NCBI GenBank assembly: GCA_902780915.1
Contig: CACZHK010000008.1
Location: 1 to 64,000, forward strand
Direction of reading: 5' to 3'
Source: Pseudoselenomonas ruminantium
GTDB taxonomy: Bacteria > Bacillota > Negativicutes > Selenomonadales > Selenomonadaceae
Length of the DNA stretch: 64,000 nucleotides
Shown piece by piece: positions 16,300 through 24,385 of this stretch. Below the pieces are notes generated by a model. It did no database searches. It had not been told where the DNA came from and worked only from the letters and a program-made list of their open reading frames with translations. The position numbers were made by a program, and so were the translations under genes. The stretch's first letter is position 1. The number at the start of each line of letters is the position of its first letter.

Positions 16300-16836
16300 A
16301 TGGGTAGATTTTGTACAAATTGCGGTGAGCCTCTCAAGGAAGGGGCTAAGTTTTGTGGTGGTTGCGGGGAGCCTGTAGGGGAAGTCGTTGACCGCAGGTC
16401 TGCTGGTGCTGTGAGGAAGACCTACAGGCCTGCGGAACCACAGAATTTGCATAGTGAAGTCCGCAGGGAGGCCCTGCCGCAACAGCAGCAGAGCAGCGGC
16501 AGTGGCTTTTGGCATTTCCTGGCGGGGACGGCTCTGGGAGGATTCCTGGGGAATTTGTTTGGCAGTTCGGCGGAGGCTCATCACGATACGGTGATAAACC
16601 ACAACGAAACCATCGTCAATAATTTTGATGATGACGATGAGTGGGAGGACCAGGACAGTGAAACCGGCTTCGAGAATTTGGAGTACGGCGATGAAGATGA
16701 TGATGAGTACGACAATGACTATTATGATGATGACGATTATGATAGTGACTACGATGATGGTTATGATGGGGGAGATTCTGACGGCTTCTTCGACGACTTT
16801 GACGGCGGGGATGACTTTGGGGGAGATGATTTCTGA
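16300..16836 (+). CDS. zinc-ribbon protein with membrane segment and poly-acidic tail
   Basis: This 178-residue protein has an N-terminal zinc ribbon (FCTNCGEPL then FCGGCGEPV, Cys at about 5, 8, 19 and 22) and a Pro/Gln-rich linker. A Gly-rich hydrophobic stretch follows (about 67-88, GFWHFLAGTALGGFLGNLFG). The C-terminal half is almost entirely Asp, Glu, Tyr and Gly (from about 108). Zinc-ribbon proteins of this type are often membrane-associated and of unknown role. The acidic tail could bind cations or basic partners. It lies 20 nt after the small-gene operon and 62 nt before the metalloprotease gene. Confidence 0.75.
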   Translation: MGRFCTNCGEPLKEGAKFCGGCGEPVGEVVDRRSAGAVRKTYRPAEPQNLHSEVRREALPQQQQSSGSGFWHFLAGTALGGFLGNLFGSSAEAHHDTVINHNETIVNNFDDDDEWEDQDSETGFENLEYGDEDDDEYDNDYYDDDDYDSDYDDGYDGGDSDGFFDDFDGGDDFGGDDF

Positions 16837-16898
16837 TAATTTGGCCGGGCAGGCGTTACATTATGTAAAACACATGGAAGAGAGAAAAGGGGGCTATT

Positions 16899-17378
16899 GT
16901 GTTTCGTGGTATTAAGCATATGCTATGGGAGCGCAGAGCCGAAGCGCTTTTCAAGGAGCTGTTTGAGCGCTTTCCCCTTCCTTTGGCGGGCAAGGTCCTC
17001 TACAGCCATACCCCCCAGCGGGGGCAGAAGGCCTATACTTTCTTTGATGACGACGGTTCCTATCGGGTAGTCATTGACCTGGAGGAGCACCATTCCCGGG
17101 AGGATGTGGAAAACTCCTGCTACCATGAGTTTCGTCATCTTATGCAGCATGAGATGCTGGAGGAGGGATATATCAGGCGGTGCAACAGGCTGAAGCGGGA
17201 TATGGCCTGGTATCTTTTCTCGCCTACGGAAATAGACGCCCGTGTGTTTGCCAGAAGCCGGGGAGTGATTGCCGACAGGCGGGTGTTTGAGGATATTGGC
17301 AGGCTGGATGATTTTGCCAGCTCGAAAATGTTCCTCTACAAATGCATGGAAGTTTCCAGGAAATACGGTGTGGGGTAA
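16899..17378 (+). CDS. IrrE/ImmA-like zinc metalloprotease
   Basis: This 159-residue protein carries a zinc-protease signature HEFRHLMQH (H76, E77, H80, H84). E111 follows in TEIDARVFAR, the HExxHxxxH...ExxA pattern of the ImmA/IrrE (DUF955) peptidases that cleave repressors. There is no signal peptide, so it is probably cytoplasmic. The start is GTG 16899 with AAAGGGGG (16886-16893) 6 nt upstream. No repressor gene is adjacent, so its target is unknown. The terminator at 17381 ends the unit. It could also be a stand-alone member with a different role. Confidence 0.7.
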   Translation: MFRGIKHMLWERRAEALFKELFERFPLPLAGKVLYSHTPQRGQKAYTFFDDDGSYRVVIDLEEHHSREDVENSCYHEFRHLMQHEMLEEGYIRRCNRLKRDMAWYLFSPTEIDARVFARSRGVIADRRVFEDIGRLDDFASSKMFLYKCMEVSRKYGVG

Positions 17379-17380
17379 CA

Positions 17381-17423
17381 AAAAGCAGACTGACTGCCGT
17401 TTCGGCAGTTCAGCCTGCTTTTC
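17381..17423. terminator. bidirectional terminator
   Basis: A long imperfect stem (AAAAGCAG...CTGCCG pairing with CGGCAG...CTGCTTTT) between the convergent protease and aminopeptidase genes, with A- and T-runs at the ends. Confidence 0.85.
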
Positions 17424-17459
17424 TTGCAAGTAAGCGGTGACTATTGAATCCAGTTGTGC

Positions 17460-18743
17460 CTATGCTTCCATGAAGGCTGCCAGCAACTTTTCCAGGGAGG
17501 CCTGATCATCGTTGTGCATAAGCTCTCTGGCCGAGTGCATGGCCAGCATGGGTACGCCTATGTCCATGGTGCGGATGGGAACCAGGGCTGAGGCGAGGGA
17601 GCCCAAGGTGGAGCCGCCCCGGATATCGCTTCTGTTCACGAAGTTCTGCCAGGGTATGTCCCTGGTCTCGCAGAGGCTGCGGATGATGGCGATGGCTTCT
17701 GCATCTCCGGCATAAGTCTGGGCGGCGGCCTGTTTCAGGGCGACACCTGAGCCCATGAGGGGCTTGTTGGAGGGGTCGCATTTGCCCGCATGGCTGGGAT
17801 GCAGGGCATGGGCCACATCCACCGACAGCATGAAGCCGGACGCTATATCCGCCCAGAGGTCTTCGCGGGTGCGGCCCAGGGCCGAATATATCCTTTCCAG
17901 CACCTGGTTCAGCACGGCAGAGCCTGCTCCCTGCTTGGTGCCGCTGCCTACCTCCTCGTTGTCAAAGAGCGCTATCAGGCGCAAGCCGGAAAAATCTTTG
18001 GGCTTTGCTCTGGTGATGCCCTTCAGGCAGGCCAGGACTGAGGTGAGATTGTCCAGGCGGGGAGAGGAGATGAATTCCTCCTGCAGCCCGCAAAGGCAGC
18101 CCTTTTCAAAGGGGTAGGCGGAAAGCTCGTAGGAGAGGATATCCTCAGGGGACGCTTCCAGTTCTTCGGCCAGCCAGTCAAGGAAGAAGCTGTCAGGCAG
18201 TTCTTCGTCGTTTATGGTGGTCAGGGGCAGCATATCCGTCTGGGGATTCAGCTTGCCTTTGTCATTTACTTCCCTGTCCATATGGATGGCCAGAGAGGGG
18301 ATGGTCAGCAGGGGGCGGCCGAAGTCTACCAGCTTCACTTTCGGGGAGAAAACTTCCTCTGAGCGCAGGATAACTTTGCCCGCCAGTCCCAGCGGCCTGT
18401 CCAGCCAGGTGCGCAGCATCATGCCGCCGTATCTTTCCACATTGAGAAGGCCGTAGCTTTCTTCTTTTATGGCCGGCTGGGGCTTTATGCGGAAGCAGGG
18501 AAAATCCGTGTGGGCTGCCCCTATCCGCAGGGGGCCGCATTCCGCCCCTACGACGAAGGCCAGCAGGGTGGAGCCGTATACTTTCGCAAAATAGCGCCCT
18601 TCTGGCACGAGTTCCCAGTGGGCGGACATGTCAAGTTCGGTGAAGCCTGCGTCCTTCAGAAAGTTGCTGCTTGTTTCCACTGTATGGAAAGGGGAGGGGC
18701 AGGCTTCTATGAACTGCAATAATGCCGGACTATCTTTCTGCAT
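17460..18743 (-). CDS. M18 family aminopeptidase
   Basis: This 427-residue zinc aminopeptidase of the M18 (aspartyl aminopeptidase/ApeB) family removes N-terminal residues from peptides in the cytoplasm. IGAAHTDFPCFRIKP contains the metal-binding HxD. LFDNEEVGSGTKQGAGS carries the catalytic Glu pair and metal ligands. SVDVAHALHP and the C-terminal GVPMLAMHSARE segment hold further ligands. Length is normal for the family. thiT begins 16 nt upstream, so it is probably the second gene of a thiT-apeB transcript. Confidence 0.94.
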   Translation of the reverse strand: MQKDSPALLQFIEACPSPFHTVETSSNFLKDAGFTELDMSAHWELVPEGRYFAKVYGSTLLAFVVGAECGPLRIGAAHTDFPCFRIKPQPAIKEESYGLLNVERYGGMMLRTWLDRPLGLAGKVILRSEEVFSPKVKLVDFGRPLLTIPSLAIHMDREVNDKGKLNPQTDMLPLTTINDEELPDSFFLDWLAEELEASPEDILSYELSAYPFEKGCLCGLQEEFISSPRLDNLTSVLACLKGITRAKPKDFSGLRLIALFDNEEVGSGTKQGAGSAVLNQVLERIYSALGRTREDLWADIASGFMLSVDVAHALHPSHAGKCDPSNKPLMGSGVALKQAAAQTYAGDAEAIAIIRSLCETRDIPWQNFVNRSDIRGGSTLGSLASALVPIRTMDIGVPMLAMHSARELMHNDDQASLEKLLAAFMEA

Positions 18744-18758
18744 GATATTCTCCTTTTC

Positions 18759-19373
18759 TCAATGATGCTGGCCCATGCTGTCCAGGAGCCGCCTTATGGG
18801 CAGGAGTTTGGCGACCAGCAGGCAGATGAGGCACTCGGCTCCGATCAGGGAGCCGTTTACTGTGAGGGAGTAGATGATGGGGGACATGCCCTCCGGGGCG
18901 TAGGAGGCGAAGAAGACTATGCCTGAGATGAAGTGGCAGAGGAAGCGCCCCGCAAAGCCAAAGAGAATCCCCAGATAGAAGTTTTTCTTTACAAGGCCTG
19001 CCAGACCTATGGCCATAAAGGGCAGGGGATAGTCAAAGAGCACCTGTATGGGGTGGAGGATGAAGGGATCCTGCAGTAGGTTGATAAAGCCGTAAAGAAA
19101 ACCTGCCATGGCACCTACGGAGGGGCCGAAGCGATAGGACAGCAACACGATGGGCAGCATGGCTCCCAGGGTCAGTGAACCGCCCTGGGGGAAGTGGAAG
19201 ACGCGCAGCTGGTGCAGCACCACGGTGATGGCCAGCATCAGGGCGACATAAACCAGCATCTGGGTGGTGAGGTGGATTTTCCTCATGTAGATGCAGCTGC
19301 CGGTGAGGGCAAAGAGGCCTGTCATGGCGAAAAGGCTGGAGGGACTGGATAGGAGTTCTGCCAAGGTCAACAC
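18759..19373 (-). CDS. thiT: ThiT-type thiamine ECF transporter substrate-binding subunit
   Basis: This 204-residue membrane protein with about six hydrophobic helices resembles ThiT, the thiamine-binding S component of an ECF transporter. GGSLTLGAMLPIVLLSYRFGPSVGAMAGFLYGFINLL and HPIQVLFDYPLPF are characteristic. Compared with usual ThiT there are about 25-30 extra N-terminal residues. The start is doubtful: GTG 19373 has AAGGA almost touching it, TTG 19364 has better spacing, and Met30 (19286) is also possible. No TPP riboswitch is seen in the short leader. The shared ECF energising module must lie elsewhere. Confidence 0.87.
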   Translation of the reverse strand: MLTLAELLSSPSSLFAMTGLFALTGSCIYMRKIHLTTQMLVYVALMLAITVVLHQLRVFHFPQGGSLTLGAMLPIVLLSYRFGPSVGAMAGFLYGFINLLQDPFILHPIQVLFDYPLPFMAIGLAGLVKKNFYLGILFGFAGRFLCHFISGIVFFASYAPEGMSPIIYSLTVNGSLIGAECLICLLVAKLLPIRRLLDSMGQHH

Positions 19374-19410
19374 ATCCTTATCTGTAGAAAACTATGATTG
19401 CGACATGTGT

Positions 19411-19439
19411 ATTTTAACATCAGGAGGAAGAGAAGACAA
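19411..19439 (-). promoter_or_regulatory. promoter of thiT-apeB
   Basis: On the minus strand: TTGTCT (19434-19439), a 17-nt spacer and TAAAAT (19411-19416), with a leader of about 30 nt. Confidence 0.6.
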
Positions 19440-19514
19440 TATTTCTGAAAAAAACATATAAAGTGATATATGGACGTTTGAGACGGTGCCAGCATGAAAG
19501 TTTCCTGCAAATCC

Positions 19515-19572
19515 TTGCAAAAGGTCAAAAAATCAAATATAATGTAGGGAAAGATAAGTCAATTAGTCAATA
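19515..19572 (+). promoter_or_regulatory. ctsR promoter with octad repeats
   Basis: TTGCAA (19515-19520), a 17-nt spacer and TATAAT (19538-19543) drive the ctsR operon. Between -35 and -10 lies GGTCAAAAAATCAAAT (19523-19538), and after the start site AGTCAATTAGTCAATA (19557-19572). Both are tandem pairs of RRTCAAWW with an 8-bp period. CtsR sites classically contain GGTCAAA repeats with a 10-bp period, so these are probable but non-canonical autoregulatory sites. Confidence 0.65.
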
Positions 19573-19593
19573 TGGTACAGAAGGTGATTTCCT

Positions 19594-20046
19594 ATGAGCA
19601 ATATTGCGGACATGATAGAGTCCTATATCCTGCGCCAGCTGGCTACGGCAGGAGAGGGCAAAGTGGAGCTGCGCCGCACGGATATTGCAGATGCCATTTC
19701 CTGTGCGCCTTCCCAGATCAGTTATGTGCTTTCCACCCGCTTTACGCAGGACAAGGGCTTCATGGTAGAGTCCCGCCGGGGGCTGGGGGGCTATATCCGC
19801 ATTGTCCAGGTGCCCATGAAAAGTATCGTTTACCAGCAGATGCTGGACGATATAGACGAGGACACGGACGAAAAGACGGTGCAGGGCATGATCCAGTACC
19901 TCCATGAGCATGATATGGTGTCCACCCGTGAGGGGGCGCTGCTCATGCAGGTGGTGGGGGAGGCCTTCAATTCTGCCACCCTCAGCGACAAGGAAAGAGT
20001 GCGGCTTTTGAAGGTCATGCTGCTTACTTTGGAGAATTTCAGCTGA
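19594..20046 (+). CDS. ctsR: CtsR transcriptional repressor of class III heat-shock genes
   Basis: This 150-residue winged-helix repressor binds clp promoters and is released or degraded on stress. The N-terminal domain (NIADMIESYILRQLATAGEGKVELRRTDIADAISCAPSQISYVLSTRF) and the RRGLGGYIRI glycine-rich wing are diagnostic. It heads the classic ctsR-mcsA-mcsB-clpC operon, with gaps of 28 nt or less. Its promoter carries GTCAA-type repeats, so it is likely autoregulated. Confidence 0.95.
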   Translation: MSNIADMIESYILRQLATAGEGKVELRRTDIADAISCAPSQISYVLSTRFTQDKGFMVESRRGLGGYIRIVQVPMKSIVYQQMLDDIDEDTDEKTVQGMIQYLHEHDMVSTREGALLMQVVGEAFNSATLSDKERVRLLKVMLLTLENFS

Positions 20047-20074
20047 TATTTATTGAGGAAGCGGTGAAGGAAAG

Positions 20075-20626
20075 ATGTTGTGTGATGATTGCGGCCGCCG
20101 TGAAGCGGTGGTGCATATAGTGCAGATCGGCCCCGAGGGGCGCAAGGAGAAGAACCTGTGCGAGAAGTGCGCGGCAGGTTACGGGGAGTTCATGCCCGAG
20201 GCTCAGCCCAAGCGGAATATGTCCGTGGATGATTTCTTGAAAGGCATGTTCAGACAGCCTGGGGAGCAGGAGGAAAAGCACAGGCAGGAAGGGGAGCCGC
20301 TGGTGCTGACCTGCCCCAATTGCGGCATGAGCTATGCGGATTTCCAGCAGACGGGCAAGATTGGCTGCAGCGTGTGCTATGGTACTTTCCGCCGCCAGCT
20401 GGAGCCACTGCTGCGGCGCATTCATGGCACCAGCACCCATAGCGGCAAGATTCCCCGCCGCAGCGGCGGCACGCTGGAGCTGAAGCAGGAAATCAAGCGC
20501 CTCCGGGGCGAGCTCAAGGAAAAGGTGGCCCAGGAGGAGTATGAGGAGGCCGCACGGCTGCGCGATGAAGTGCGGGCTTTGGAACAGAAGCTCTCTGCCA
20601 AGGAAGGAGGGGAAGCTCATGTCTAA
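20075..20626 (+). CDS. mcsA: McsA, activator of the McsB arginine kinase
   Basis: This 183-residue protein has two pairs of zinc-binding CxxC motifs (LCDDCGRRE and LCEKCAAGY, then LTCPNCGMSY and IGCSVCYGTF). A C-terminal UVR motif (LKEKVAQEEYEEAARLRDEVRALEQKL) binds partner proteins. In Firmicutes McsA activates McsB and helps control CtsR. Length and domain order match the family. mcsB starts 8 nt before its stop. Confidence 0.94.
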   Translation: MLCDDCGRREAVVHIVQIGPEGRKEKNLCEKCAAGYGEFMPEAQPKRNMSVDDFLKGMFRQPGEQEEKHRQEGEPLVLTCPNCGMSYADFQQTGKIGCSVCYGTFRRQLEPLLRRIHGTSTHSGKIPRRSGGTLELKQEIKRLRGELKEKVAQEEYEEAARLRDEVRALEQKLSAKEGGEAHV

Positions 20627-21686
20627 GGACGAAGTCATGAAAGAGCGCCACCTCAGCTGGCTGTCCGGTGAAGGACAGGATGGGGACGTGGTGCTGATGA
20701 GCAGGGTGCGGCTGGCCCGCAACCTCAAGCAGCTGCCCTTCCCCAGCCGGGCGGATTTTTCCCAGCTGCTGGCGGTGCGCACTCAGGTGGAGCAGATAGT
20801 GCCCAGCCTCTCCCAGGGCCTGGAGGTGGAGTTTGCGGGGCTCAATATGGAGGAACTGACGCCCTTGGAGCGTAGCGTGCTGATTGAAAAGCAGCTGGCT
20901 ACCCCTGCCTTGATGAAGAATCCCCAGCACAGGGAGGTGCTTCTGGCAGAGGACGGGCAGGTGAGCCTCATGGTCAATGAGGATGACCATCTGCGCATCC
21001 AGTGCCTCTCGCCTGCCTTTGATTTGGACACGCCCCTCAAGAAGGCCTTTGCCATTGATGACATCATCGAGTCCCAGCTGGACATTGCCTTTGACGAGAA
21101 GATGGGCTATCTCACGGCGGTGCCCACCAATCTTGGCACAGGACTCAGGGCTTCGGTGGTGCTGCACCTGCCGGGGCTGGTCTTCACCAAGAATATCGGC
21201 AGCGTGGAGACCATCGCGCCCCAGCTGGGGCTTTCCATCCACAGCCTTTACGGCGAGGGCCAGGAGGCTGGGGGGTGTCTGTATGAGATTACCAATCAGC
21301 TCACCATGGGCTTTTCGGAGCAGGCGCTGGTGGAAAATCTCAAGAGCGCCGTCCGGGAAGTGGTGGCCCATGAGCGCAAGGCTCGCAAGGCTCTGGCCCT
21401 CTACATGAAGGACAGGCTGGAGGACGAGGTCTGGCGCGCCTATGGCACTCTGCGCTATGCCCGCCTGCTGACGGAGAAGGAGACCCTGGAGCTTCTCTCC
21501 TGGGTGCGTCTGGGCATGAACCTCAGGCTCATGGAGGTGGGCAACCCAGACTGCTTCGGGGATATCCTGCTGGTGAGCCGCACCCACTTCCTGCAGAATC
21601 TGGCGGAAAATGAGAATATGTCCAAGAATGAGATAGACAGGCTCCGGGCAGAGCAGGTGCGCAAGGCCCTGCTGGGCAAGGAGTGA
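20619..21686 (+). CDS. mcsB: McsB protein arginine kinase
   Basis: This 355-residue phosphagen-kinase-fold enzyme phosphorylates arginines on proteins, marking them for ClpCP degradation. VVLMSRVRLARNL, VNEDDHLRIQ and NLGTGLRASVVLHLPGL are the guanidino-kinase nucleotide and substrate motifs; RRTK-type C-terminal helices follow. The frame is open to 20541, but ATG 20619 has AAGGAGGGG (20603-20611) 7 nt upstream and matches the family N-terminus. It overlaps mcsA by 8 nt. Confidence 0.95.
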   Translation: MSKDEVMKERHLSWLSGEGQDGDVVLMSRVRLARNLKQLPFPSRADFSQLLAVRTQVEQIVPSLSQGLEVEFAGLNMEELTPLERSVLIEKQLATPALMKNPQHREVLLAEDGQVSLMVNEDDHLRIQCLSPAFDLDTPLKKAFAIDDIIESQLDIAFDEKMGYLTAVPTNLGTGLRASVVLHLPGLVFTKNIGSVETIAPQLGLSIHSLYGEGQEAGGCLYEITNQLTMGFSEQALVENLKSAVREVVAHERKARKALALYMKDRLEDEVWRAYGTLRYARLLTEKETLELLSWVRLGMNLRLMEVGNPDCFGDILLVSRTHFLQNLAENENMSKNEIDRLRAEQVRKALLGKE

Positions 21687-21717
21687 GCCATATTCCCTGA
21701 TAGAAAGGAGGCCCTGC

Positions 21718-24207
21718 ATGGGCGATAGAGACCGAAGAGAATTTACGGAAATGGCTGTCCGGGCGGTGCGCTTTGGCCAGCGCCTGGCTCATGAGCTGCG
21801 CCGTGACTATATAGGCACCGAGCATATCCTGCTGGGGCTTCTGCACGAAAGGGGGAGCCTGGCGGCCAAGGCTCTGCGGAATCTGGGCATGGAGTATGAA
21901 AGCGCCCTCGCAGAATTGCGCCGCCTTACGGCTGCGGAGCAGGAATATCCCTCGGACAATCCCTACTACACCCCCAGGGCCAAGCGGGTCATGGAGGGAG
22001 CCGTGGGGGAGGCCGACAGGCTGGGAGCCTCTGTGGTGGACACGGAGCATATCCTCATCAGCCTGCTGGAAGATGCCGGAGGGGCGGCGGTGGAGCTCAT
22101 CGAGCACTTCGGCATAGAGCTCAATGATGCCCTCAGTGAAATCTTTGCCCTGCTGGAGGAAAAGGGGGACTATAGCGAGGAACCACACGGCGGCAGCGAG
22201 AAAGGCATGCCCCTGCTGAAGAAGTATGGGCGCAACCTCAACAAGCTGGCGGCGGCGAAGAAGCTTGACCCCGTGATTGGCCGCCAGCGGGAAATCACCA
22301 GGGTGGTGCAGATCCTTTCCCGCCGCACCAAGAACAACCCCGTGCTCCTGGGGGAGCCGGGGGTGGGCAAGACTGCCATTGCCGAAGGCCTGGCCCAGCG
22401 CATTGCCGCCGGGCAGGTGCCCCATACGCTCCAGGATAAGGAGGTCATTTCCCTCTCCATTGCCTCTCTGGTGGCAGGGGCCAAGTATCGGGGGGAATTC
22501 GAGGAACGGCTCAAGGGGGTCATGGAGGAAATCCGGTGCTCCGGCAAGGTCATCCTCTTCATAGATGAATTGCACACGCTGGTGGGGGCAGGGGCTGCCG
22601 AGGGGGCGCTTGATGCTGCCAATATCCTGAAGCCCGCCCTTTCCAGGGGGGAGATACAGGTCATCGGTGCTACCACCTTGGGCGAGTACAAGAAATATCT
22701 GGAAAAGGACGGGGCGCTGTCCCGCCGTTTCCAGACGGTGCTGGTGGAGGAGCCCTCCCCTGAGGAGGCCGAGGCCATCCTCAAGGGCCTGCGTGACCGC
22801 TATGAGCAGTTCCACCGGGCGGTGATCCAGGATGAGGCCCTTGAAGCAGCGGTGCGCCTAAGCTCCCGCTACATCACGGACAGGTTCCTGCCGGACAAGG
22901 CCATAGATGTCATGGACGAGGCGGCGGCCAAGGTGCGCATGGGGACGGTGGCTGCCCCCAAGCCCCTACAGGAGATCGAGAGCTGCCTGGAAGAATTGGA
23001 GCGGGAGAAGGATGAGGCCATCAAGGCTCAGGCCTTTGAGCAGGCGGCCAGCCTCCGCGATGAGATGCAGAAGAAGAAGGAGGAGCTGGAACAGGCCCGC
23101 CGGGACTGGGCCCAGCAAAGCGGCACTTATGTCACCGTCACGGAAAATGATGTGGCAGAGGTAGTATCCGCCTGGACAGGCATTCCCGTGCAGCGCATGG
23201 CGGCGGGGGAAGCCAGGCAGCTCCTGCAGATGGAAAAGAAGCTCTCCGCCCGGGTGGTGGGGCAGCGGGAGGCCGTGCGCGCCCTCTCCCGGGCTGTGCG
23301 CCGTGCGCGGGCGGGGCTAAAGGATCCCCGCCGTCCCATTGGCTCCTTCCTGTTCTTAGGCCCCACGGGGGTGGGCAAGACAGAACTGGCCAAGGCACTG
23401 GCGGAAAACCTCTTTGGCAGCGAGGACGCCATCATCCGCTTTGATATGTCCGAGTACATGGAAAAGCATACGGTGTCCCGCATGGTGGGGGCGCCTCCGG
23501 GCTATGTGGGCTATCAGGAGGGAGGCCGCATGACCGATGCCGTGCGCAGGAAGCCCTACTCCATCATCCTGCTGGACGAGATAGAGAAGGCTCACCCGGA
23601 TGTGTTCAATATCCTCCTGCAGGCGCTGGACGATGGCCGCCTCACCGATGGCCAGGGCCGCACAGTGGATTTCCGCCATACGGTGATCATCATGACCTCC
23701 AATGCCGGGGCAGGCTCCCTCCAAAAGGCCGTCCCAGCCATGGGCTTTGCCGTGGGGGCAGAACGAAGCCTCAGTCAGGACGAGTTGGAGAAGAAGCGCG
23801 TCCTGGACGAGGTGCAAAAGCTGTTCAAGCCTGAGTTTTTGAATCGGGTGGATGAGCTGCTGGTGTTCCACCCCCTGGGGCGCCCGGAGCTTTCCCGCAT
23901 TGTGGACCTTCTCCTGGGTGACGTGCGCCAGCGCCTGCTGGAGAAGGACATCCGCCTGGAGGTCACTCCCAGCGCCAAGCTGCAGCTCATCGAGCAGGGC
24001 ACGGATGAAAAGTATGGGGCGCGTCCCCTGCGCCGGGCCATCGAGAAGCTGCTGGAAAATGATTTGGCAGAGCTTTTGCTCTCCGGCACCTTCAAGGCCG
24101 GGGATACCATCAGCGTCCGCAAGGGCAAGGCGGAGGACAAGCTGGACTTCGTGAAGAAGGAGAGAACAGCAAATACCAGGCGGGAGGCGGCAGTCCATGG
24201 AAAATAA
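21718..24207 (+). CDS. clpC: ClpC AAA+ unfoldase
   Basis: This 829-residue Hsp100 ATPase unfolds proteins, including arginine-phosphorylated ones, for ClpP. Two Clp-N repeats fill residues 1-150. Walker A motifs are GEPGVGKT (212-219) and GPTGVGKT (548-555). A UVR-containing middle domain lies between (about 425-460), which distinguishes ClpC from ClpA. NAGA and the C-terminal D2-small domain follow. AGAAAGGAGG precedes the ATG. It is the last large gene of the ctsR operon. An 11-nt overlap with a 42-codon ORF follows. Confidence 0.96.
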   Translation: MGDRDRREFTEMAVRAVRFGQRLAHELRRDYIGTEHILLGLLHERGSLAAKALRNLGMEYESALAELRRLTAAEQEYPSDNPYYTPRAKRVMEGAVGEADRLGASVVDTEHILISLLEDAGGAAVELIEHFGIELNDALSEIFALLEEKGDYSEEPHGGSEKGMPLLKKYGRNLNKLAAAKKLDPVIGRQREITRVVQILSRRTKNNPVLLGEPGVGKTAIAEGLAQRIAAGQVPHTLQDKEVISLSIASLVAGAKYRGEFEERLKGVMEEIRCSGKVILFIDELHTLVGAGAAEGALDAANILKPALSRGEIQVIGATTLGEYKKYLEKDGALSRRFQTVLVEEPSPEEAEAILKGLRDRYEQFHRAVIQDEALEAAVRLSSRYITDRFLPDKAIDVMDEAAAKVRMGTVAAPKPLQEIESCLEELEREKDEAIKAQAFEQAASLRDEMQKKKEELEQARRDWAQQSGTYVTVTENDVAEVVSAWTGIPVQRMAAGEARQLLQMEKKLSARVVGQREAVRALSRAVRRARAGLKDPRRPIGSFLFLGPTGVGKTELAKALAENLFGSEDAIIRFDMSEYMEKHTVSRMVGAPPGYVGYQEGGRMTDAVRRKPYSIILLDEIEKAHPDVFNILLQALDDGRLTDGQGRTVDFRHTVIIMTSNAGAGSLQKAVPAMGFAVGAERSLSQDELEKKRVLDEVQKLFKPEFLNRVDELLVFHPLGRPELSRIVDLLLGDVRQRLLEKDIRLEVTPSAKLQLIEQGTDEKYGARPLRRAIEKLLENDLAELLLSGTFKAGDTISVRKGKAEDKLDFVKKERTANTRREAAVHGK

Positions 24208-24325
24208 GCTGGCGCCCAAGACTGCCGGAGGGAAGCTGGGAAACTTCCTCATGAATCTTTTTTGGTCTATTGTTTGGCTGGGACGCTGGACTATCCGGCT
24301 GATTAAGCGTATACTAAAGCGATGA
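24197..24325 (+). CDS. 42-residue basic, putatively membrane-bound small protein
   Basis: An ATG at 24197 overlaps the end of clpC by 11 nt and opens a 42-codon frame. It is basic at the N-terminus (ENKLAPKTAGGKLGN), has a hydrophobic aromatic stretch (FLMNLFWSIVWLGRWTIRLI) and ends in Lys/Arg (KRILKR). It has the shape of a small single-helix or amphipathic membrane protein. A hairpin follows at once. Coding status is not proven; the start lies in the clpC tail without a strong ribosome site, so coupling would be needed. Confidence 0.4.
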   Translation: MENKLAPKTAGGKLGNFLMNLFWSIVWLGRWTIRLIKRILKR

Positions 24326-24332
24326 AGAAATC

Positions 24333-24367
24333 AGAGCCGCTTCCAAGGCTTCGATGGAGGCGGCTCT
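24333..24367 (+). terminator. hairpin at the end of the clpC operon
   Basis: An AGAGCCGC/GCGGCTCT stem extended by TTCCA/TGGAG around a 9-nt loop, followed only by TTC. The short T-tract makes termination partial at best. Confidence 0.55.
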
Positions 24368-24385
24368 TTCATGTGGAGAGGAATT

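Noticed and set aside
16625..16915. Met/Thr/Ser-rich 96-codon frame inside the zinc-ribbon gene
   Set aside because: It is a frame-shifted reading of the GAT/GAC acidic repeats and has no ribosome site.
19374..19410. TPP riboswitch before thiT
   Set aside because: The leader is about 30 nt and lacks the conserved CTGAGA and ACCTGA blocks.
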